From contig CBDFGV010000003.1 in the NCBI GenBank assembly GCA_965247245.1, forward strand, positions 2,790,001 through 2,854,000: a DNA stretch of 64,000 nucleotides. Reading direction: 5' to 3'. The translations under genes and the position numbers were made by a program. Source of the stretch: Tectiglobus sp965247245 (GTDB taxonomy: Bacteria; Pseudomonadota; Alphaproteobacteria; Rhizobiales; Hyphomicrobiaceae). This document shows positions 26,495 through 34,039 of the stretch, piece after piece. The notes under the pieces were generated by a model that saw only the letters and a list, made by a program, of their open reading frames with translations, was not told where the DNA came from and did no database searches. Numbering within the stretch: the stretch's first letter is position 1; each line of letters starts with the position of its first letter.

Positions 26495-27934
26495 ATGACA
26501 AGCGTCGCTTCGAGCGATTGGCGCACTCGGATCAGTGCGTGGTTAGGCCCACAGATCACCGATCTGCCCATAACCCTACAAATGCTTGCACTGGGACTAA
26601 CGTGGCTAACAGTTGCTTTGGGAGCAGTCGCACTCTCGGCACCAGCGACAGCCGACGCTCTGACGTTAGGCCTCATCGTACTGTTGCCGATTGCAGGATT
26701 GGTTGCGATGAAGCCAGCTCTTATCCTGCTGCTTTGCGTCTGGCTGATAGCCGGCGCATCAGCGCTGATTGCAGCAACCCAGGCTACTGATCTGGGCGGG
26801 GCCGTGATCCACAGCTCGATTTCAATCTATCTTTCTTTTGCGTTCTTTGTTCTAGCCGCATTCGTTGCAAAGCGACCAGATGCTCACGCGCGCAACCTTA
26901 TGCAGGTCTACGTTTGTGCAGCCGTACTTGCATCTCTGGCGGTCCTTTTCGGATACGTTGAGCTAAATCCAGGAACGGACCATCAAACTACTTACTTCGA
27001 TCACGCTACAGGTTGGCTCGCAAACTCCAGCGCTTTTGGCTCATTTCTTGTGCTTCCTCTTCTCTATGTCCTGCACCTGATGATTAGTCGGCCGCTAACC
27101 AACGCGGTAGTACCAGCCAGCATCTTTGCACTCTTGGGATCTGCCGTTCTGATCAGTTCATGGCCTGACGCAAAAGCAAACCTCATTGTTGGCGGAATTG
27201 CCTATGCGTTCCTTGCCTTCACAACGTCACCAACCCAACTGCAACGCCTCAAGCTGATCCTCATAGCCGCGCTTGGCTCGGTCGTATTGGCTGGAGTTTT
27301 GGTAGTCTCGGCCCAACAACCTCAGACCTCCGAAGTCTTGGCCGAACGCGCGAAAGCCATGCAAACCAACCAGGCAAACGATGCAGAGAGATGGGGCGGT
27401 TACAGCAAGGCGGCAAAGACGATACCGCTCAAACCGCTCGGAATTGGCGCGCTTGAGTTCGGCCAGCACGACCACAACGTACAACTCAACAACGTCTATC
27501 TGAGCACGATGCTGCAAAGCGGGTTGATCAGTGGCCTAATCTTCATGGCCATCACACTCCTCACTGTTGCTGCAGGGTTTGCGCACGCCATCAAACCTGG
27601 CCATCTGCAACCGATAATCATAATTACATATTCGGCGTTTCTCGGACTGATCGTCCAGGGTCTGGCCTCGGATCTCGAACATTGGCGGCACTATTACCTA
27701 ACCATGGCAGTCCTCTGGGGATTGATCGCCAGCAACGGACCAAGCTCCGCGTTCGATGAACAGGCCGTGGATGCCGACCAAGCTGTGTCTGCAGATGACG
27801 ACATTCATTTCAGACAGGACCGCATCCCAACGATCATCGGCCCCGGACGACAAACGATTGCTACCAAGGAACCCGAGGAGCGACGCGACCGCAGTCATCA
27901 TCCACGGCGCCCGCAGTCCATGGCCTATACCTGA
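26495..27934 (+). CDS. O-antigen ligase / polysaccharide polymerase-like membrane protein
   Basis: 479 residues with about ten to twelve membrane helices. The large outer loop region (about 290-330) contains ERWGGYSKAAKTIPLKPLGIGALEFGQHDHNVQLNNVYLSTMLQSG, whose GxG-x-HxHN-like pattern matches the Wzy_C domain of WaaL/Wzy proteins. The C-terminal tail after about 415 is polar and probably cytoplasmic. It would join or polymerise lipid-linked polysaccharide at the periplasmic face. AAAGG lies before the ATG. It is divergent from the Wzz-like gene, forming a small exopolysaccharide locus. Confidence 0.8.
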   Translation: MTSVASSDWRTRISAWLGPQITDLPITLQMLALGLTWLTVALGAVALSAPATADALTLGLIVLLPIAGLVAMKPALILLLCVWLIAGASALIAATQATDLGGAVIHSSISIYLSFAFFVLAAFVAKRPDAHARNLMQVYVCAAVLASLAVLFGYVELNPGTDHQTTYFDHATGWLANSSAFGSFLVLPLLYVLHLMISRPLTNAVVPASIFALLGSAVLISSWPDAKANLIVGGIAYAFLAFTTSPTQLQRLKLILIAALGSVVLAGVLVVSAQQPQTSEVLAERAKAMQTNQANDAERWGGYSKAAKTIPLKPLGIGALEFGQHDHNVQLNNVYLSTMLQSGLISGLIFMAITLLTVAAGFAHAIKPGHLQPIIIITYSAFLGLIVQGLASDLEHWRHYYLTMAVLWGLIASNGPSSAFDEQAVDADQAVSADDDIHFRQDRIPTIIGPGRQTIATKEPEERRDRSHHPRRPQSMAYT

Positions 27935-28065
27935 TCCAGCTAGCCGTATTTGATCAACTCGATTGCCACCTGTCGTCGAGCGATTATCCGCGACGCGATT
28001 GCCAACCTGCAGGCAAGCACCTAGCGTGGGATGAATTCCGGACCTCACAGCCAGGAGATTCTGCT

Positions 28066-29274
28066 ATGTTTATCCGCACGGCCGAACCTGATCCCACGCT
28101 CGAAGAATTCCGAACTGAAGTCAAAGACTTCCTCGCCAGCGAACTCCCATCTGATACGCGAAAAAAGCAAGAGCTTGGCCAGCATATCGATCGCGATGAG
28201 TACGGCGCATGGCTGCACAAACTCGGAACCAAGGGCTGGCTGACGGGAAAATGGCCGGTTGAACATGGCGGCCTCGGCTGGGGACCAGATAAGTTCGCCA
28301 TCTTTAGCGAAGAATTGGGCCAGGCCAATTCACCTCCGATCGTACCTTTCGGCGTCACCATGGTCGGGCCAGTGATCTACACCTTTGGCAACGACGAACA
28401 AAAACAGAATTATCTTAAGGACATTCGCGAACACAACGCCTGGTGGTGCCAGGGCTACTCAGAGCCCGGTGCCGGGTCTGACCTCGCCAACCTGCAAACC
28501 CGTGCCGTGCGCGATGGCGATCATTATGTCGTCAATGGCCAGAAGATCTGGACGTCGTATGCGCACTGGGCCGACATGATGTTCTGCCTCGTGCGCACCA
28601 ACCCCGACGTAAAGAAGCAGGAAGGGATCTCATTTCTGCTGATCGACATGAAGACACCGGGCATTACCGTGCGTCCCATCATCGGCATTACCAAGGGGCA
28701 TCACTTAAACGAGGTATTCTTCGAAGATGTCCGCGTACCCGTCGAGAACCTGATCGGCGAAGAAGGCAAGGGCTGGACCTACGCCAAGTTCCTGCTCGCC
28801 AACGAGCGCGTCGGGGTCGTCGAAACTGGCAAGTTCGAGCGCTATCTCGCACACCTGCGCCATTTACTCGAGGCAACCAAAGAGGGCGGGCAACCGCTAT
28901 CGAAGCAACCTGAGTTTCAGCGCAAGCTTGCCGAACTTGAAGTCAGTTTTGAAACCGTCAAGGCGCTTGTTGCCGACCAACTCGCCGCGGCACAGCAGGA
29001 AGGCGCGCCATCGCTGATGGGCGCCGCAGCACTTAAAGTGCGCGGCTCGGAATTCCAGCAGGCCGTTTTGCAGACCATCATGGACGTCTTTGGTCGCCAC
29101 GGCATGGCCTACCAGACTGATGCCCTGCATCCAGGTTGGAATGGTGAAGCCGTCGGGCCCGATGAAATGGCAGGCTTGATGTACGAGCATCTCTATCGCC
29201 GCGCCGCAACCATCTACGGCGGCTCAACCGAGGTACAGAAGAACATTATCGCCAAGGGCGCCCTCGGCCTCTGA
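28066..29274 (+). CDS. Acyl-CoA dehydrogenase, catalytic subunit of a likely heteromeric pair
   Basis: 402 residues with the complete acyl-CoA dehydrogenase fold: FAD-binding YSEPGAGSDLANL (131-143), WTSYAHWAD, and the C-terminal GGSTEVQKNIIAKG. The usual glutamate of the IYEGT motif is missing (IYGGSTEVQ), but E247 in LLANERVG lies on the helix-G position that serves as catalytic base in isovaleryl-CoA and steroid-type dehydrogenases. The next gene encodes a second dehydrogenase without either glutamate, the pattern of alpha2beta2 enzymes. AGGAG precedes the ATG. The substrate is unknown; bulky or branched acyl-CoA is likely. Confidence 0.9.
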   Translation: MFIRTAEPDPTLEEFRTEVKDFLASELPSDTRKKQELGQHIDRDEYGAWLHKLGTKGWLTGKWPVEHGGLGWGPDKFAIFSEELGQANSPPIVPFGVTMVGPVIYTFGNDEQKQNYLKDIREHNAWWCQGYSEPGAGSDLANLQTRAVRDGDHYVVNGQKIWTSYAHWADMMFCLVRTNPDVKKQEGISFLLIDMKTPGITVRPIIGITKGHHLNEVFFEDVRVPVENLIGEEGKGWTYAKFLLANERVGVVETGKFERYLAHLRHLLEATKEGGQPLSKQPEFQRKLAELEVSFETVKALVADQLAAAQQEGAPSLMGAAALKVRGSEFQQAVLQTIMDVFGRHGMAYQTDALHPGWNGEAVGPDEMAGLMYEHLYRRAATIYGGSTEVQKNIIAKGALGL

Positions 29275-29298
29275 TAGATTCGCGATTAAGGAACGGCC

Positions 29299-30426
29299 AT
29301 GCCATCGTTTAGCAGTGACGAACGTCAACTTCTGCAGGACAGCCTGCAGGACTACTTCTCGAACAAGTACTCGTTCGAGCATTTCCGTACCCTTTCACAG
29401 CCGCAGCATAGCGATGGTTATGGCAAATCCGAGTGGAAGGAGTATGCGGAACTCGGCTGGCTTGGTGTTTCGATGCCGGAGAGCGCCGGCGGCTCGGCTG
29501 CCGGCATGACGGAGCTAGGAATCATCATGGCCGCCGCGGGTGGCGCGTTGGCGTTAGAGCCACTCATTGGAACAGCGGTACTCGGCGCAGGGGCGCTAGA
29601 GAAAGCCGGCACAGCTGACCAGCAACAGCTTCTCAGCAAGATTGTCCTCGGGGAACACACTCTTGCTTTCTGTCACTCGGAACCCGATGCGGGTTATGCA
29701 CGCAACTATGTGACCACCGTCGCAACTGAGGCTGGCGACAACTACGTTCTGAACGGCGGCAAGAGCTTCGCTCTGCATGCCGATAGTGCCGATAGCCTCA
29801 TCGTGTCAGCAAGGCTCGGCAGCAGCGACGGTCCCCTCTCGCTCTTCCTGGTTCCAACTGAAACGCAGGGCGTTGAACAGATCGCCGCACCCGCCCTCGA
29901 CATGCGTCGCGGCGCGGCCGTTTCGCTCAAGAATGCATCGGTCCCGAAGTCCGCCAGACTTGGAACCGGCGACAATGACATGACGGCAGTCGTCGACGAC
30001 ATTATTGATCGTGGTGTCTTGGCCGTTTGCGCTGAAGCCGCTGGCGCTATGGCCGCCGTTACCGAGCAGACGGTCGAATACTTGAAAACCCGTGAGCAGT
30101 TTGGACAGCCGCTATCGAAGTTCCAGGTGCTACAGCATCGCCTCGTCGACATGAACATTTCAACGGAGGAGTCGCGTGCCGCAACGCACGGGGCACTCAA
30201 AGCCTATGACGATGGCGCACCTGATGCCCAGGCCAAGGTTTGGAAGGCCAAGGTTCAGATGGCCAAGTCAGCCCGCTACGTTGGCGGACAGGCGATTCAG
30301 TTGCATGGCGGAATGGGCATGACCGACGAGCTGGCAATCGGCCATTACTACAAGCGGCTCACAATGTGCGAGACTCTGTTCGGCGATGCGGACTGGTATT
30401 TGCGCCAGCTATCCACCCACGGCTAG
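29299..30426 (+). CDS. Acyl-CoA dehydrogenase, probable non-catalytic partner subunit
   Basis: 375 residues. It has an acyl-CoA dehydrogenase fold (HSEPDAGYARNYV, AVCAEAAGAMAAVTEQTVEYLKTREQFGQPLSKFQVLQHRL, AIQLHGGMGMTDELAIGHYYKRL) but lacks a base at both known positions: the helix-G site reads IIDRGV and the C-terminal loop reads MCETLFGDADWYLRQL. That ending is typical of the second subunit of FadE-type heterotetramers. It starts 24 bases after the first dehydrogenase, and the two should form one enzyme. The QFGQPL motif contributes to the partner's FAD site. Confidence 0.88.
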   Translation: MPSFSSDERQLLQDSLQDYFSNKYSFEHFRTLSQPQHSDGYGKSEWKEYAELGWLGVSMPESAGGSAAGMTELGIIMAAAGGALALEPLIGTAVLGAGALEKAGTADQQQLLSKIVLGEHTLAFCHSEPDAGYARNYVTTVATEAGDNYVLNGGKSFALHADSADSLIVSARLGSSDGPLSLFLVPTETQGVEQIAAPALDMRRGAAVSLKNASVPKSARLGTGDNDMTAVVDDIIDRGVLAVCAEAAGAMAAVTEQTVEYLKTREQFGQPLSKFQVLQHRLVDMNISTEESRAATHGALKAYDDGAPDAQAKVWKAKVQMAKSARYVGGQAIQLHGGMGMTDELAIGHYYKRLTMCETLFGDADWYLRQLSTHG

Positions 30427-30732
30427 GCCAAACCACTACCGTCAAGTACTCAAGCACGGCAGCAGTGTCCGCGACCGGTATGGCCCTGCTGCCGGATCGT
30501 AGATGAGCACCAGGCTCCCAAGCCACAGCAGCATGGTTAATGCTTTATCAAAGCGACCACTACAAACCGCCAGAATCCGGCGTTGGAACGCAGTTTACGG
30601 GTTCCAATCACAGTTCTTTCAGAAAAATTCTTGGAATGTGACGCAGGTAACAGTTTGGCGGCAACGCCTGGGTCATATTGGGTTCATCAGACACGGACCC
30701 CCACGGAACGAAAGCTCAGGAAAGCAAAGACC
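30427..30732. other. Intergenic region with a hairpin
   Basis: About 306 bases between the dehydrogenase pair and a small exported protein gene. It has a hairpin at 30457-30494 near its left end; the rest is presumably promoter and leader for the next gene. No gene is seen. Confidence 0.5.
30457..30494 (+). terminator. Hairpin after the acyl-CoA dehydrogenase pair, possible terminator
   Basis: A perfect 9-bp stem (CGGCAGCAG pairing with CTGCTGCCG) with a 20-base loop, 31 bases after the stop of the second dehydrogenase gene. No T-run follows, so it may only protect the mRNA 3' end. Confidence 0.35.
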
Positions 30733-31053
30733 ATGAAAAAGACCATCGCAATTATCGTAACTGCCGCCACTCTGATGATCGCATCAGCTCCTTCACAAGC
30801 AGCCGGAATGACGGCCCTCAAAGCACTGGGCGACGGCGCTGGAACAGCCGACACCTTGGTTCAGAAGACAGGCCGCCGTGGTCGGATCGCAGCAGGTATC
30901 GCTCTCGGAATTGCTGGCGCAGCCATCGCGCATCACGCTTACCGTCACCATCACTACCGCCCGTCACGCTGGGAGCGCCGTTGCCGTCGCTGGGCTCGCC
31001 GCTGTGACTGGGGCAGTGATCGCGCATGCTACAAGTACGAAACCCGCTGCTAA
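30733..31053 (+). CDS. Small exported basic His- and Cys-containing protein
   Basis: 106 residues: a clear signal peptide (about 1-24, ending PSQAAG), a polar stretch, a glycine/alanine-rich hydrophobic segment (about 52-66, IAAGIALGIAGAAIAHH), then a very basic, aromatic tail with the run HHAYRHHHYRPSRWERR and four cysteines. The tail could bind metal or membranes, but the function is unknown. ATG with GAAAGC upstream; it ends before a strong terminator, so it is its own transcript. Confidence 0.65.
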   Translation: MKKTIAIIVTAATLMIASAPSQAAGMTALKALGDGAGTADTLVQKTGRRGRIAAGIALGIAGAAIAHHAYRHHHYRPSRWERRCRRWARRCDWGSDRACYKYETRC

Positions 31054-31078
31054 GTTACTCATTCACAATCATCACCCC

Positions 31079-31110
31079 AAAGGGCCGTATCCTTCGCGAT
31101 GCGGCCTTTT
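31079..31110 (+). terminator. Rho-independent terminator
   Basis: A 9-bp stem with one G-T pair (AAAGGGCCG pairing with CGGCCTTTT), 14-base loop, ending in TTTT. It lies 26 bases after the stop of the small exported protein gene. Confidence 0.75.
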
Positions 31111-31182
31111 CTCGTTTGTAACCAGCCAAGCCGATGTCTAACGATGGCAGAAAACTAGCAATTGCAGCGCAAGGTCATGGCC

Positions 31183-31584
31183 ATGGCATTCGAGACTGAA
31201 TTCAGAATCACCTGGGGCGATTGCGACCCGGGCGGCATCGTATTCTATCCGCGCTTCTTTTATTGGTTCGACACTACGTTTCAGCGCTGGCTGCAGGACA
31301 ACGAGCTTTCCCAGGCCATCCTGCAGCAACGATACGGGATTATTGGAACCGGTATTATTGATACCCGCGCAACGTTCAAGTCGCCCCTGAAAGACGGTGA
31401 CGCGATGCACGTAACGGCGCACATCTCGAACTGGTCAGCCAAGACTTTTCGGATCGACTATACCTGCTCGCACAACGAAGCAGTTTGTGCCGAGGGTTAC
31501 GAAGTGCGCGGTTGGTTCAAATACATTGACGACCGTCTGCGCTCCGATCAGATCCCGGAAGATTTCCGAGAAAAGTTGAGCTGA
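31183..31584 (+). CDS. 4-hydroxybenzoyl-CoA thioesterase-family protein
   Basis: 133 residues with the 4HBT hotdog signature RITWGDCDPGGIVFYPRFFYWFD; the aspartate of DPGGIVFYP is the family catalytic residue. It should hydrolyse an aromatic or other acyl-CoA in the cytoplasm. The start at 31183 has AAGG eight bases upstream; ATG at 31177 and TTG at 31162 are in frame. It lies next to acyl-CoA dehydrogenases, in keeping with acyl-CoA metabolism, and is convergent with the LysR gene. Confidence 0.87.
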   Translation: MAFETEFRITWGDCDPGGIVFYPRFFYWFDTTFQRWLQDNELSQAILQQRYGIIGTGIIDTRATFKSPLKDGDAMHVTAHISNWSAKTFRIDYTCSHNEAVCAEGYEVRGWFKYIDDRLRSDQIPEDFREKLS

Positions 31585-31618
31585 CCCACGTATCGTAGAG
31601 CTGGTAGCAACCAAGGTT

Positions 31619-32473
31619 TCACTGCAGTGCTGCAAGCAAAGCGTCAGTCAAGCGGCGTTTCGGATTCTTTGGTCTCTCAAGCAACGCCAGCTGCCGTGTG
31701 AATTGCGGCTCGCCGAACGGAAGGCACACAACGGTCTCGGGAAAATCCGGTGCGCGCGGATGGTGCGGGACAACGGACACCCCCAGACCATGCGAAACCA
31801 ATGCGGTGACCGCCAACAGGGAATCCACCTCCATATCATCACGCACAACAATCCCAAGATCGTGCAGCGCCTCCTCGATCTGCTGGCCTGCCCACGTCTT
31901 CCGGCTGAACCAGATGAACGGCAGTGACGCCAGTATCTCTTCGACAGGCACCTCCCCGACATCGCGCGGCGCAATAACAAACAAGGGTTCATCGACGAAC
32001 CCACGGACATCCAGCCCGTCTAAGGAACGTTTCGGCGCCGTCGAAACCGCAACATCGAGCTCACCACCACGCACCAGAGACGCCAGATCACCGGACAGCG
32101 CCGTGTGAATGCGCACCTTGAGCTTCGGATGCTGAGCCCGCAACTTGGCCAGGGCCGGCGGCATCAGATCTGTCATGGCGGATGGCACAACGCCGGCGTT
32201 GATGGACCCAATCAACTCGTCTTCCGAGCCCAGCGCCGCCATTTCATCAAGCAAATCAGCCAGACGTCGGCTGTAAGAGACAAGCGCCGTGCCCCGGTCG
32301 GTCAGGACCGGCGGTCGGCGGCTCCGATCAATGAGTGAGACGCCCAGCTCCTCCTCCAGCGCTTTGACATGCAGACTGACGGCCGAGTGACTAAGACCTA
32401 TAGCGTCCGCCGCTGCCGACAGCGTCCCTGTCTCGGCAATGGCAACAAAGCTTCTGAGCTGGCGAAGGTTCAT
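31619..32473 (-). CDS. LysR-family transcriptional regulator
   Basis: 284 residues. The winged helix-turn-helix is at about 1-60 (MNLRQLRSFVAIAETGTLSAAADAIGLSHSAVSLHVKALEEELG), followed by the substrate-binding domain in two Rossmann-like halves. It is divergent from the third acyl-CoA dehydrogenase with a 146-base shared region, the classical LysR arrangement, so it probably activates that gene in response to a related acid or acyl-CoA. A T-N11-A box lies at 32514-32526. Confidence 0.93.
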   Translation of the reverse strand: MNLRQLRSFVAIAETGTLSAAADAIGLSHSAVSLHVKALEEELGVSLIDRSRRPPVLTDRGTALVSYSRRLADLLDEMAALGSEDELIGSINAGVVPSAMTDLMPPALAKLRAQHPKLKVRIHTALSGDLASLVRGGELDVAVSTAPKRSLDGLDVRGFVDEPLFVIAPRDVGEVPVEEILASLPFIWFSRKTWAGQQIEEALHDLGIVVRDDMEVDSLLAVTALVSHGLGVSVVPHHPRAPDFPETVVCLPFGEPQFTRQLALLERPKNPKRRLTDALLAALQ

Positions 32474-32513
32474 CAGGCTTCTTTCATGAGTTTTCTTAAC
32501 AATAACCCTTAGA

Positions 32514-32526
32514 TAAAGTCGTTTTA
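32514..32526. promoter_or_regulatory. Candidate LysR-type binding box (T-N11-A)
   Basis: TAAAGTCGTTTTA fits the T-N11-A pattern with inverted arms TAAA and TTTA. It lies in the AT-rich region between the divergent LysR and acyl-CoA dehydrogenase genes, 40 bases from the regulator start and 93 bases from the dehydrogenase start, where LysR boxes are normally found. Confidence 0.45.
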
Positions 32527-32619
32527 CATAGCAAAATATTCAAACTAGAGTGCTTCCGATAACATTTATGTAATCGCGCTGTGAATTTGCGTGGCCAAAT
32601 GCTCTCGGGGAGAATCGAC

Positions 32620-33861
32620 ATGTTCGAATTGGACGAACGCCAGGAAGCTCTGCAACTTGAGGCCCGTGAACTGGCCGAGAGCACGATTGCTCCCCGCGCT
32701 GCAGAGGTAGATCGCACAGAAGAGTATCCATGGGACAACGTCGAGGCGTTCACCAAGGCCGGCTTCATGGGCATGACAGTACCAACAGAGCTTGGAGGAC
32801 AGGGTCGCTCCTACCTCGACACGGTGCTCGTCATCGAGGAAATGGCCAAGGTATGTGGCATCAGCGGCCGGATCATTGTTGAAGGCAACATGGGAGCGAT
32901 CGGCGCTGTTCTGGCCTACGGATCCCAAGAGCAGCGCGAGCTCGCTGCAAAACATGTTCTGAGCGGCGACAAACCCGCAATCTGCATTACCGAGCCAAAT
33001 GCCGGTAGTGCCGCAACCGAAATGACAACCACTGCGGTCAAGCACGGCGACCATTACATTCTTAATGGAACCAAGCACTGGATTACCGGTGGCGGTGTTT
33101 CACGCCTGCATCTGATCTTCGCGCGGCTTGTCGAAGATGGAGAAGACAAAGGCATCGCTGGCTTCCTCGCCTTCCGCGACGAGGATGAAGGCCTGGTGAT
33201 TGGCCGTCGCGAGCATGCCATGGGTCTGCGCGGCATCCCTGAAACCGAAGTGCATTTCCGTGACCTCAAGCTTGGTGAAGACCGGATCGTGATTCCGCCC
33301 GAAGGTGTGAAGCGCGGTTTCGCCGGCTTGATGAATGCCTACAACTCTCAGCGTGTCGGTGCAGGCACAGTTGCCCTCGGTGTCGCGCAGGGTGCTTACG
33401 AAACAGCATTGGCCTTCGTCAAGGAACGCGAACAGTTCGGACGACCCATTGCAGAGTTCCAAGGTCTCCAGTGGATGCTGGCTGACGCCAAGATCCAGCT
33501 TGATGCTGCCCGGCTCATGATTTGGCGCGCGGCTGCAAGTGCTGAGACATCCGGCTCTGGCTTCCCAGATCCACTGATGGCTGCTGAAGCCAAAATCATC
33601 GCGTCTGAGACAGCGATCAAAGTCACGAACGATGCGCTGCAACTGCACGGTGCCAATGGTTATGGCCGTTCGTTGCCGTTAGAGCGGATGGTGCGAGATG
33701 CTCGGATGTTCACGATTGGTGGCGGAACGGCGCAAATGCTGCGCAATCTCGTGGCCGGCCGCATCCTCGACATGAAGACACCGCAGACCCGCGATGGTTA
33801 CATGAAGGATGCCTCGAAGACTTCCAACCAGGCACCAAGACTGGTCGAGGCTGCCGAATAG
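32620..33861 (+). CDS. Acyl-CoA dehydrogenase homologue lacking catalytic glutamates; 3-sulfinopropanoyl-CoA desulfinase-like
   Basis: 413 residues from the ATG preceded by GGGGAGA. It has the dehydrogenase fold and FAD motifs (ITEPNAGSAATEM, HWITGG, REQFGRPIAEFQGLQW). The base in the C-terminal loop is G368 (TIGGGTAQML in place of IYEGTxxIQ), and the alternative helix-G position is Q244 (YNSQRVG in place of the ER pair), so ordinary dehydrogenation is unlikely. R84 in ISGRIIVEGN matches the substrate-binding arginine I recall for the desulfinase Acd of Advenella, which also lacks the glutamate. Such enzymes release sulfite from 3-sulfinopropanoyl-CoA. A caffeoyl-CoA-reductase or other dehydrogenase role cannot be excluded. 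Divergent LysR control is likely. Confidence 0.8.
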   Translation: MFELDERQEALQLEARELAESTIAPRAAEVDRTEEYPWDNVEAFTKAGFMGMTVPTELGGQGRSYLDTVLVIEEMAKVCGISGRIIVEGNMGAIGAVLAYGSQEQRELAAKHVLSGDKPAICITEPNAGSAATEMTTTAVKHGDHYILNGTKHWITGGGVSRLHLIFARLVEDGEDKGIAGFLAFRDEDEGLVIGRREHAMGLRGIPETEVHFRDLKLGEDRIVIPPEGVKRGFAGLMNAYNSQRVGAGTVALGVAQGAYETALAFVKEREQFGRPIAEFQGLQWMLADAKIQLDAARLMIWRAAASAETSGSGFPDPLMAAEAKIIASETAIKVTNDALQLHGANGYGRSLPLERMVRDARMFTIGGGTAQMLRNLVAGRILDMKTPQTRDGYMKDASKTSNQAPRLVEAAE

Positions 33862-33909
33862 ACCGAGCTGCAGACTTAACCAGTCAAAGTCATTTACAGC
33901 CCAATTGAG

Positions 33910-33940
33910 AGGCCCGCCGGCAACGAGCGGGCCTTTTCTT
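33910..33940 (+). terminator. Rho-independent terminator
   Basis: An 8-bp perfect stem (AGGCCCGC pairing with GCGGGCCT) with a 9-base loop, followed by TTTCTT. It lies 49 bases after the desulfinase-like gene and shows that this gene is transcribed alone. Confidence 0.82.
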
Positions 33941-34039
33941 ATGTGCGAACACTCAACTCGCGGCTGGAGGATTGGCTTTCCATCCGGAACAATCTTGCTC
34001 TAGGTTACCGCCGTCACAACCCTTTCGGTGGTATCCTTA

